Program-made: the position numbers and the translations under genes
The notes under the pieces: generated by a model
What the model saw: only the letters and a program-made list of their open reading frames with translations
What the model was told of the DNA's origin: nothing
The model's database searches: none
Part shown: piece by piece, positions 11,245 through 22,339 of the stretch
How the letters are laid out: each line of letters starts with the position of its first letter
Numbering within the stretch: the first letter of the stretch is position 1
Origin: Cymbidium sinense
Taxonomy: Eukaryota; Streptophyta; Magnoliopsida; Asparagales; Orchidaceae
Length of the DNA: 64,000 nt
Assembly: GCA_021442155.1 (NCBI GenBank)
Contig: CM038216.1
Span: 160,875,983 to 160,939,982 of the forward strand
Reading direction: 5' to 3'

Positions 11245-13430
11245 GAGGCCTAGGGAGTACATATGGAAAATAGCTCCAAGAAACCCCAAATTCTTTAGAA
11301 AATATCTCCAAATAGCTTACAGTAGGATGTACTAAACATATGATAAACCCCACAGTTAAAAAAATTGAAATAATAGGGTGTACCCTCATCAGAGTATAGA
11401 GAGTACATATGCAAAATAGCTCTAAAAACTCCAAAATTCTTCAAGAAATGTCTCTAAATAGCTTACAATTGGATGTATTAAATATATGACAAGCCTCATA
11501 GTTGAAAAATTTGAAAAAATGGAGTATACTCTTATGAGAGTACACATGCAAAATAACTCAAAACCCTAAATTCTTTAAAAGAAATATCTCCAAATTTACA
11601 ATATGATGTACTAAACATATGACAAGCCCCATAGTTGAAAAAATTGAAAAAATAGGGTGTATTATCAAGAGAGTACAGAGAGTACACGTGCTAAATAGAT
11701 CCAAAAATCTCCAAATTCTAGAGAAAATATCTCCAAACAGCTTACAATAGTACTAAACATATGATAAGCCCCACAGTTAAAAAAATTAAAAATAGGGTGT
11801 ACCCTCATGAGAGTACAGAGGGTACACATGCAAAATAACTCCAAAAATCCTAAAATTCATTAGAAAACATTTCTAAACTGGTTACAATAGGATGTACTAA
11901 ACATATGACAAGCTCCAGTTAAAAAATTGAAAAAATGGGGTGTACCATCAGGAGAGTAGATAGAGTACACATGCAAAATAGCTCCAAAAATCTCAAAATT
12001 CTTCAAGAAATATCTCCAAATAGCTTATAATAGGATGTACTAAACATATGACAAGCCTCACAGTTAAAAAAATTGAAAAAATAGGATGTACTCTTATGAG
12101 AGTACAAAGAGTACACATGCAAAATAGCTATAAAATCTCCAAAATTCTTCAGGAATTATCTCCAAATAGCTTATAATAGAATGTGCTAAACATATGACAA
12201 GCCCCATAATTAAAAAATTTGAAAAAATGGGGTGTACTCTCATGAGAGTAGAGAGAGTAGACATACAAAATAGCTCCAAAAATCCCAAAATTCATCCGAA
12301 AACATCTCCAAACAGCTTACAATAGGATGTACTAAACATACGACAAGCACTAAAGTTTAAAAAATTGAAAAAATAGGGTGTACCCTCATGAGAGTACAGA
12401 GAGCATGCATGTAAAATAGTTGCAAAACTCCTTAAATTCTTCAGGAAATATCTTCAAATAGCTTACAATAGAATGTACTAACATGTGACAAGCCCCATAG
12501 TTGAAAAAATTTTAAAAATGGGGTATACCCTCATGAGAGTACAAAGAGTACACATGCAAAATAGCTTCAAAAACTCCCAAATTCTTCAGGAAATATCTCC
12601 AAATAGTTTATAATATGATGTATTAAACATATGATAAGCCCCACAGTTGAAAAAAATTGAAAAAATGGGGTGTACCCTCATGAGATTATAGAGAGTATAC
12701 GTTCAAAATAGCTCTAAAAATCGCTCAATTCTTCGAGAAACATCTCCAAACAACTTACAATAGGGTGTACTAAACATATGACAAGCCCCATAGTTGAAAA
12801 AATTGAAAAAATGGGGTATACCCTCATGAGAGTATAGAGAGTACATATGGAAAATAGCTCCAAGAATCCCAAAATTTTCAAAAATATCTCCAAACAGCTT
12901 ACAATAAAATGTATTAAACATATGACAAGCCTCATAGTTAAAAATTTGAAATAATGGGGTGTACACTCAAGAGAGTACAGAGAGTATACATATAAAATAA
13001 CTCTAAAAACTCCAAAATTATTAAGAAAATATCTCCAAACATCTTACAATATAATGTACTAAACATATGATAAGCCCCATAGTTGAATAAATTTAAAAAT
13101 GGAGTGTACCCTCATGAGAGTACAAATAGTACACATAAAAAATAGCTCCAAAATCTCTAATTCTTCATGAAATATCTTCAAATAATTTACAATAGTATAT
13201 ACTAAACATATGACAAGCTCTACAATTAAAAAAATTGAAAAAATGGGGTGTACCCTCATGAGAGTATAGAGAGTACACATGCAAAATAACTCAAAAAATA
13301 CCAAATTCTTCATAAAATATCTCCAAACAGCTTACAATAAGATATACTAAACATATGACAAGCCCCACAGTTAAAAAAATTAAAAAAATGAGGTCTACCC
13401 TCATGAGAATATAGAGAGTACACATGCAAA
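11245..13430 (-). repeat. Tandem array A-right, about 15 monomers of about 144 bp, inverted copy of array A-left
   Basis: The minus-strand monomer matches array A-left word for word: CATGTGTACTCTC, CTCATGAGGGTACACC, GGGGCTTGTCATATGTTTAG, TGTAAGCTATTTGGAGAT, then GAAGAATTT and TTTTGGAGCTATTTTG. Plus-strand anchors AACATATGA (or variants) fall near 11,338, 11,484, 11,620, 11,758, 11,900, 12,046, 12,190, 12,338, 12,479, 12,627, 12,772, 12,917, 13,065, 13,207 and 13,352. It begins abruptly after the ULP1 region and ends at about 13,430. It is closer to array A-left than to array B, which suggests that A-left and A-right are the matched outer ends of one element. Confidence 0.93.
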
Positions 13431-13760
13431 ATAGCAAAAAATCCCCAAAATCTCATTTCCTTTAAAGAACTCAAATGTGCTCCTATTTGACGGCAGAACA
13501 AATGTGAAAACCCTAAATCTTTAAAGTTCAAGAATGCAATAAGAAATACCTCATGGAATCGCCTAGACAGGGAAGATGATATAATATCTCGATTTTTAAA
13601 GCCCAAGATTTAGTAAATATCTGGGAAGGTCGGGTGTATGCCAGGAGAGGGAGCTAAGGAAAATCTCTACATAAAAATGAAAATACCTAAATTTTTTTAG
13701 GCTCGGAACCTGGAATGTCATCCATAATATTTTCTCCCAGTTTTTGGAGGACGGCCGGCG
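13431..13760. other. Array-free segment flanking the right array; candidate element terminus or captured sequence
   Basis: Composition changes sharply here: the segment is richer in G and C and contains no monomer words. A minus-strand open frame (ending inside the array) starts MGFKNRDIISSSLSRRFHEVF near 13,606; I do not recognise it. The segment ends with the GC-rich word GGACGGCCGGCGGGTCC (13,749-13,765). The MULE terminus with its expected 8-11 bp target duplication may lie here but cannot be fixed without the left end. Confidence 0.4.
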
Positions 13761-14433
13761 GGTCCAATAACGCACAACATCATTACCGCATTATAAAGTA
13801 AGAAAAATCATATTTTATTAGTGGACACGTGTTGAGATCTGGTTGGCATCCGGACGTAAAGCTACATTCGAACTCCGCATGTAATATTTTCTTCCACCAG
13901 TGCCCCTAGCATAGCCCCGCTTTCGAGTAAGTCAATTAGAAACACATGAAGAGTGAAAGAGTGTTATATATCATGGAAGTTAGAGGATACATAAAAAAAG
14001 TCAAACAATAGAGTAAAAAAATTAAGGCATGGGGTAATGTCATATTATTAGCTTCTTTTTTACTATTGATTATAATTGAACAATATTTTTTGTAGGGATC
14101 GTATAAAATTGATCTAAAAAATTTACCTGCATTTATCTATATTGTGAGATGTTTGCATAAGGTTTAAGTAAATAACTGCACTCTTTAAATAGCTCAATAT
14201 TTGTTTATATAAGCTACATTTATGTTCATTTATTTACCTAATTAAACAAAATTTTAGAAACTCTTCGTATAAATAGATAATTTTGAATATTGATTTACTT
14301 ATTCATTAATATTCATGAACATGCCTATTTAATTTTTTCTGATGAATAGATTCAATGATAATTTAGATATTTATTTAATATTTTTTTATATATTTTGTAT
14401 TAATTTTTAAATTTTTATATTTTAAACATTATG

Positions 14434-14435
<2 letters not shown>

Positions 14436-14488
<53 letters not shown>
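14436..14488. repeat. (TA)n microsatellite
   Basis: About 52 bases of uninterrupted TA dinucleotides within the AT-rich spacer. Confidence 0.98.
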
Positions 14489-14490
<2 letters not shown>

Positions 14491-15775
14491 TACACATTTT
14501 TTATTAATATTTTTAAATTTGACCAAATAATTTAAATAATTCCAATTAAATTTTGTTAATTTCGATTAAAATATATAAACTCGAACAAACCTAATAATTA
14601 TGTCTATATTAAATCAATAACAGAAAAATATTACAATTAGATAGCTCAAATTTAATAAAAAAATTAATAAATAAATTAGAACAAGTCAATTCGATTAAAA
14701 ATAAATAAGATTTGAATCAGACACCAACTTAAAATTCGATTAAAAATAAATTAGATTCATTTATAGCCATGTGCTTGCACAGATGAATTCTAGGGTCAAC
14801 CATTGGCTGAGCGTGCGGTGGAATTAAAAATCAATTGGAATTATGAGAATCTAAAAAGAATGAAATGCAGCATTGTAATTGTACAAATTAAAAAATAAAA
14901 ATATTTATAATTATTTTAAAGATAAATTGCTAAATTTGTAAAAATTAAAAATGATTTTTGATGAAATTGTTATAGATAAGATCAGGACTTCCATATGTGT
15001 AGTTAATATAAGTTTTTAAGTTATTTACATATTTTTAAAAATAAAATAATAAATTTATAGATATCTACATAAAATATATTTTTGATAAATAAACATTTAG
15101 TACTAGGTTTTATTATTATGAACAGCATTAAATGCCTCCACCGTCTTTCATTATTATTTACTTCGTCAGTCCATGCAATACCACCTTTATTCATAAATCA
15201 TAATTAATCAATTTTATGGTTGAACTATATTTTATTGTATTTTAATAATTATATTAATAAATGCGAGAAAAAAATATTCTTCAATATTTTTCATCATTAT
15301 TTTAAGAAACTTGTGTTAGTTGTTTTAATGAATTGGGCAAATAAATAAACAAATAAAATTAAATTAAATTATTAAAAAAATAAAAAAATATGTCTACATA
15401 GAGAAATGAATATGATGATCACTAATCTCTCACTGGCTCTATCTTATCTTATTGCAAGTTTGAATTATTAACTATTTCCATCTTAATAATATTATTGTAT
15501 GACAAAATTTTCATGAGTCAATCCAGTATTGAAGAACCATATTTACTAATTCAAGTTAGACTCTCACCCACACACAATGATAAGATTAGTCAAAAGAGAT
15601 GGGTAAAGAATAGGGTTGGATATTTGGATAGAACATCAATATTTGTTCTAAAGTAAATTATTTTTTTCAATTGGAAATGATCTTGACGATTAACCTAATC
15701 AACAAAAATGATTCAGATTGAATTTGAATTAAGTCTCAATCAAATAAAAAAAAATTTACATACATGCCTCACTCT

Positions 15776-15778
<3 letters not shown>

Positions 15779-15815
<37 letters not shown>
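15779..15815. repeat. (TA)n microsatellite
   Basis: About 37 bases of TA dinucleotides about 100 bases before the first LTR-like module begins. Confidence 0.98.
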
Positions 15816-15817
<2 letters not shown>

Positions 15818-15924
15818 AAAATAGTAGTATTTTTTATGTAACATAAAGATTTAAGTGTTCTATATGTAAATATTAAAATTCAAATATTAGATATATAAAT
15901 ACACAAGAATTGTATAATTATCTA

Positions 15925-18600
15925 TCATCTCTCGAATGATGGAAGACGGACATCATCCACCTTCCTCTGCCCAAATCGAGCTTTCGGAGCTCGGGAGACT
16001 TGGGATCGATCCCACACCTTGAAAGGAGTGATCTACAAGGATCTTACTATTGGATTCGCACGACATTTACATTTCTTTCGAAAAGGTCAAAAAATTAGAA
16101 AAATACTCGATCTACTGGAAAATACCCTACCGGAGCTTCGAACTAGCGGTAAACCGACCGAGTTAGCTTTGCCTTGAAGAGGCGAAGCCATGTTGAGAAG
16201 ATGGCGAGTTGATTCCTCACCGGTGGCTCTATGGATCAAACGTCGTCGGAGTTATGCTTGGGAGGGCTTTCGGTGCTCGAATCGCTCGGGGGAAGGTTCG
16301 TTTCGACTCACTGGAGTTCAGTGAATGTGGGAAGAGTTAATTGGAATGGGGTTGAGTTTTGGTGGAGATGGACGGAGTTGAAGCTTGTCCTATCTCAGGT
16401 TGGTGTTTTCCGGCAAGGAGAAGCTTAGAGAACTCGAGAGAGAGCTCTAGCAACTCATTTCGAGTGGCTAGGGATCTGAGGATGCTCCATTGCTCGGTTT
16501 GAAATGAATTAAGGGGGTTATACCCCCTCCTCCTTTGATCGGACGGACAAGATCAGTTTGGCCTCCAGAGGCCACTCAACCGCCACAGGTGGTCATGGGT
16601 GGCAGGGAGGTGTTGAGTTGGCTCGGTTTGAGTGGGTGAGTTAGGGAAAGTGGCTACCATGAGAGGAGAAGTGGGAGTCATTAGTTTCCATGTGTTCCAA
16701 TGGGTGGAGAGGGGTGAACTCACCTACACTTGGCTCATTGATGCCCTAATCAACTTTGGCTTAGGCGAGCCAATGTCTCTCTTGCTTAGGTAGAGGCTTA
16801 AGAGGCAACCATGTGGAGGAGAGTAGGTTTGACCATTCAAATGGGGTATTTGTCCCATTTGGCTAGCTTGACCCATTGGATTTTGGGTCAATTTGGATCA
16901 ATCATGGGTTGGGTTGGATTTGGGCTAACCCAAGGTGTGCCAAGGATTGGTCATGCCTTCAATGGGTTTGGGCTTTGTTTGAATGGGTTTGGCTCAATTT
17001 GACCAATGTCGATAAAATTGGACTATGTTGGGTCAAGTTGACCAATTGGTCAAATTGGGTCAAACTAAGGCCCGAGTTAAGTTCAAATGAGTATTTGAAA
17101 TATTTTGGTGCAATTGGTTTTGTCCAATTTAGCTTGGATTTGATTTTGGCTCATTTGAATTCATATGGGTCTAATAGGCCAAGTTGACCATTTGGCTAAA
17201 TTGGCCAATTTAGCTTATGCTAGTCATTGATTTATGTTTGATTGATCAATTGGAGATGATTATAGGATTTGGTCTAAATCAATTTGGATTGTGAATGATT
17301 TAGGCCAAATTGACCATTTAGGTCAATTTGGATTCAATAGGTTAAATTGGATTCAATCAAGCTTTGATCATGTTCAATAATCAATTTGAAATGAACTTGA
17401 GCCATTGGTTATAATCAATTTGGGTTAGATTTCGATTTGACTCAATTTGGTCTTTTATGTCAAATTAGGTCAACTTGGGTCAAAGGGCCAATTGGGTTTG
17501 GTTTGGCTCAATTGATGGTCAAGTCATATTCAAATATTGATTTTAGATTGGTGTAGATCATTAGTTTCAATTAATTTGGCTTAGGTTAAGTGGGTTGATT
17601 TGGTCAAATGGCTAGGTTGACTTGGTTTGACCCAATTGATGATAATTGATCAATCAAGGATGATCAACAATCATCACAGAGGTTTTGGATGGTTTGGTTC
17701 AATTCATTTTGGTTGGGTTGAGATTTGGTTCAAACTGGTTCTTTAGGTCACTTTGGGTCAAGTGAGCCTAAATAGGTCATTGGCTTGATTGAATTGAATT
17801 GATTGTAGTTAGGCCATCCAAGATGATCAACAATCATCATGGAGAAGATTTGAAGGGTTGGTTCAATCCAATTTGGGTTGGATTGGAGTTTGATTCAATT
17901 TGGTCAAATTGGTCACTTTGGATCAAGTGGACCAACTTGGCTAATTGAGTTTGTTTTAGGTTGAAACAAGTTGAGATGAGTTTAGATATTGAGTTGGGAT
18001 TGGTTTATAACTTTAGTTGCAATTGATTTGAGTTCAACAAATGTTGGCTTATTTGAATATTTCGAGTCAAATGGGTTAGGCTATGTTTGATTGAATTAAT
18101 TTTGGCTTAGTTGATTTGATTGTAAATTTGATTTGATTTGGAATGATAATTGAAGGATTCATTAATTTATGAGAAAATCAATTAAATTTTATTTGGATTG
18201 AAGGAAAATTTGGCTAAGTCCATAAGATTAAATCATGGGCTTATATTTAGGTTATGGTGGATTTAATTTTGGTTTGAAGTTTGGATACAATTGGGATTCA
18301 ATTGGATTTGATTGTAATTGATTTGAGGTTGGAATTTGGCTAATGTGATAGGCATAGATTTGGTTAGGCTATAGCTAGGTAAGTTTCCCTAGGTCCTAAG
18401 GCATAGCCTAATCCTATGGATAATTCTTCTAAGTCTCTAGGCTTTGGTTAAGTGTTCACTTAGCCACAAAAAGTGTTTTATGACTAAAGAGCTTTTAGTG
18501 TCTAGAAGACCCCTAGTCCTATGATGGAAGGTTGAATTCTCACTCCAAAAGTGAGGTCAACAAGGTCGACCTTATGTAAATGCAAGATAGTTAGGTTGTT
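15925..18600 (+). mobile_element. LTR-like module 'a', copy 1 (G/T-rich, TTGACC-rich)
   Basis: This non-coding block is homologous along its length to 22,340-24,690, 33,560-37,107 and the reverse complement of 59,030-62,000. Shared landmarks are a CGAGCTTTCGGAGCTCG zone (15,980), the words CTTGAAGAGGCGAAGCC (16,173), a GGGGGTTATACCCCC palindrome (16,513), a long G/T-rich tract of TTGGGTCAAATTGACC-type words (16,850-18,050), and a conserved 3' module (about 18,380-18,560: CCTAAGGCATAGCCTAATCCTATGG onward to GTGAGGTCAACAA). No coding frame is credible. It is either one LTR of a LARD-like element or part of a giant LTR. Confidence 0.75.
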
Positions 18601-20238
18601 ATTTAATTAGGAAGAAAACTAGAGTTCAAGACTCACTCCCTAAGAGATAGATCATGATTGGCATGAAATCATTACTTAGACTAATACATAAATTTATAAT
18701 ATTTTACACAATTTTGACACATTCATTTTGGACTAAGGCTTGGGGCAATTATGCCTATATGCATGATGAAATAGTGTTATGGGCTAAATCAGTGAGAGGA
18801 GGTGTTCTCCACTACAAGGGATGCCCTCAAAGGTCAAGTGTTCAGTGAAGCAAGATGATATGCATAATGTTATAACATTCAACATTCAACTAAGGGGTTG
18901 CTAAATATTTTATTTATCTTGATTATAAATCTTAGCTTTAAAGAGAGGTTGTGAGTTATATTTAAAATTAGATTATGAGTTATTTAATGGGGTAGAAAAA
19001 TTAATTTTATCCTAAAGAGCCTGCTACATCCAGGCCACACATTCAATCATCAAATTTTAAGAATACTTATTGAAAGCATGCTATTTCTATTGCACAATTT
19101 AAACACATATAGTTCATAAAAGAATAAAAGGCTAGTGTAGTCAGGTACCACCGTACTCCCCAAAAAATAAAAAAATTGGGTAGTCGAGCTCTACCCTTAT
19201 ACAACTCAGATTACAAAAAAAAATTATTGCAATTACAATGAAATATATGATATGGTCGTCTTCATTCTTTGCTTTTATTTCTTTTTCTTCTTTTTGATTA
19301 GCTTTGCTCCAAACTTCACAGGCCTCCCAGCTCTTTGCCTCCTAGCCACTACTCATCCTAAACCACATAGCACTAATCCTAATCCTATTTGTAAAATTAC
19401 ATATTTATGAAAAAGAAAATCTAACGATACTTACAAAATAGATGTTAGCTAAACAAACATACAAATTAAACAATTATATTTCACATAATTAGACTTATCA
19501 CCCTACACATGGGTAATCAAGCCCACTTGTCCTAATTCGATTATTCTTAGGGGCATAAGAAACATGCAAGAAAAAATATTTACATTTATTTATTATTTCA
19601 GTGGCCCCTTTAGCATAATCCCCTGTAGAAAATATCATTAGGGTATTATTGGCCTAACATCAAGTCTACGCATAAACAATCCTAGCATCTAGTCTAAAAT
19701 ATTACATCATGAAAAAAAATAACACCATCACATACACCGACCTAACCTAGGGCTATAATTGGTGACGTAGTATTCTAATGTGTGTGCTAAGTTTTGATAT
19801 GATTTGTCTTTGTTGGGCTTTAGGATTATGATAATCTAAAGTTTGGAATTATTTAAGTTAAACATTAACGGATGTTCCACTTCAAGTTATTAAGAGGATT
19901 GGTTAATTTTAATTTGTATTTTCTTTATTTCTTTTGATGCTTATTTAATATCTAATTATTATAAAGAGGAAAGAGGTTTGACCTCCTTCATCCCTATCCT
20001 AAGTCATTTCCTAAATGTGTATTATTATAGCTTTGGATTTCTTAGAGAATGACTTATTAAGCATTTTAATTGAACCTAAGTTTGGGTTACCCTTAAAGAA
20101 TCTATTCAGACATGAAAGACATCTTAGGATTAATACTATCACATGGATAACATTCCATCATTCCTTTTCATCATTAATAACATGCATATGTTTTAATTTT
20201 TATTATTTATGATATTTAATTTAGCATATTTATACATT

Positions 20239-20239
<1 letters not shown>

Positions 20240-20324
<85 letters not shown>
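20240..20324. repeat. Compound (TA)n(TG)n microsatellite
   Basis: About 48 bases of TA dinucleotides run directly into about 36 bases of TG dinucleotides inside module 'b'. The other 'b' copies lack it, so it grew after insertion. Confidence 0.98.
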
Positions 20325-20326
<2 letters not shown>

Positions 20327-20426
20327 TTTTGGCATACTTGAATGATTGTTAATACATGTATGTTGGTAGAAAAGAGAGATTTCATTCCTTAACTAAATAT
20401 ACATACATATGTATTAGAGATTTAAG

Positions 20427-20766
20427 TAAGTACATGCCATTGTTAAACTAGGGAAGTGAGGTAATCTAAGACCTCCTTGGGGTTACTTAAAGCCTCATGT
20501 TCTTGGGATGTCCAGACAATATACATACTATTTTAAATACATATAAGCAATACACAAGTATGGGTATGAAAATAATGCAATGATTGTATTATAATCAATT
20601 ATTTATTCATGTAAAGTAAAGTTCTATCCAAATTCTAATATATGTACACATATGAATGAAATTAAGAAAGTACGTGCCATTGTTAAACTAGGAAATGAGA
20701 TTATCTAAAACCTCATTGGGCTACTTAAAGCCTCGTATTCCTGGGATGTCCAGACTATATACTTGC
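20427..20766 (+). repeat. Pair of conserved 100-bp blocks 243 bp apart inside module 'b'
   Basis: Both blocks run from GTACATGCCATTGTTAAACT through AAGCCTC to GGGATGTCCAGAC. The first is at 20,427-20,530, the second at 20,670-20,766. A single copy is at 31,911-32,007 and an inverted pair (63,630-63,729 and 63,867-63,966) is in the third element, so the block is better conserved than its surroundings. Confidence 0.85.
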
Positions 20767-22339
20767 TAAATATTCAAACATATGTAAACATACATATGAA
20801 TTATAAAAATAGAAAAATCCTTTAACATACTTAAATTACAGGTACATGTAGATTTCATTGAATATTTCTAACCAACATTAACTTAGATTTTTATCATTGA
20901 CTTATAATTTTGAAAATAATTTGAGATTTATTAGTGTTAAAAGCCACACCATATAATAAGATTAATTCAACACATGCAACTTACATATACATAACCATAT
21001 TCATTTGATTCTTTTTTTAAAAACATGAATGCATGATACAAATGACATCCAAATTTATTATGATTAAAAAGGAATAATTAAATATTACCACATGATACAT
21101 TCAATCACATTAACTCTTAATAATAATCAAGTTAGGTAAACTTTTTAAGATCAACCAAAAGTTGTTTATAAAATTTGATTTTGGTGTTTGAATTATTAAA
21201 ACCTAAAGAGAAGAAAAGACACTTAGTGTTTACCCCATGTCACATTGGTTACTTAATGTATTTAAGGAAAAGTGATTAAGTAAAATTTATGAATTGATTA
21301 AATTCAAATCATTAAGTAATCAATTTAATTACCCTTCCCTAAGCTTCTTTAATTTAATTAATCATTTAACCATGAGCCTCCAATGATATCCTTATGAGAA
21401 ATTAAAATTTGCAATGCTCCTAAGGGGACCTAATGCAATTGGGCTCATGCCTAAGAGTTAATTAGATTAAGAAAAGAATCTAAGCTAAGTACTCTCATAG
21501 TTTTCCCACACCTATGGGCTAACCATTATTCCCTTAAGAACTTTATGCTATTAAAACCATAAAGGGGAACCCATGAATCATACTTGAATTATCTGAACCA
21601 ATCATCATTTTAATTTGATTTTTACTTTATTGTTAATTGCCTAATTAATCCCTAATTAAGTCAAGAATTAATTAACCTTACTAAGAAAATACATTTAGGA
21701 AAATAATTAAGAAAAAGGTCCTAATTATTTTCCCTTATCATTTCCACTATTTGTAGTGATTAATTATGATTAATCATTTAATTCTTATTATTTAGCAATT
21801 TTAATAAATAGTAAATTTATTAAGGAGGGTAATTAGGATTAAGATTTTAAATTCTTTAAATTACATGACCAATAAATTCCAAGAAAATTATGAATATCCC
21901 ATAGAATTAACCCACCAAATTTAGAAAATTAGTCAAGTAATTAAGCCTTAATTATAGTAATTAGCCTAAACTTCAAACCCTAATTAAATACTATTCATTG
22001 ATCAAACATTATGGAATTTATTTTTATTAAAATTTCTTTTGTTTAACCTTTCCAAAATGGGTTTATATGTATTTTTTTATTTTTTCTAAAAATAGTTATG
22101 AATTTTTAAAGTTCTACCCATTTAATATTATTTTAAATGCTTAATTAACCTCATAAACCACCACGCGGAAGCTGAGGTAGTACTTCTTTTTTCATGGCAT
22201 GAGGGGATAGGTTATTTAAAATGTTTGATGTGATATTCGGCGATGGACGCTTTCATCCCTCACATCCAATCCAATCTCGACAGATTAATCTCATGGTTCA
22301 AAAAGGAATAAATTGAGAAATCTAGGATTAAATAACACG

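Larger units (their letters stand above)
13761..15924. other. AT-rich intergenic spacer with possible MITE-like remnant
   Basis: No gene is visible. A CACGTG word occurs near 13,824. Between about 14,160 and 14,770 runs of the type GTTTATATAAGCT, ATGTTCATTTATTTA and TATTCATGAACATG resemble a widespread degenerate angiosperm MITE-like repeat, but this is only a resemblance. A short direct repeat, ATTCGATTAAAAATAAAT, occurs near 14,690 and 14,735. The rest is low-complexity A/T. Confidence 0.45.

Noticed and set aside
1..13430. Arrays as a CRISPR or as a centromeric satellite
   Set aside because: Repeats are about 144 bp with no unique spacers and the setting is a plant nuclear genome. Short finite arrays in matched inverted orientation around transposon genes fit element ends better than a centromeric satellite.
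16231..17187. Open frames 16,231-16,428, 16,811-17,002 and 16,876-17,187
   Set aside because: Their tryptophan- and glycine-rich text comes from repeated TTGGGTCAATTTGG words, and no equivalent frame remains in other copies of the module.
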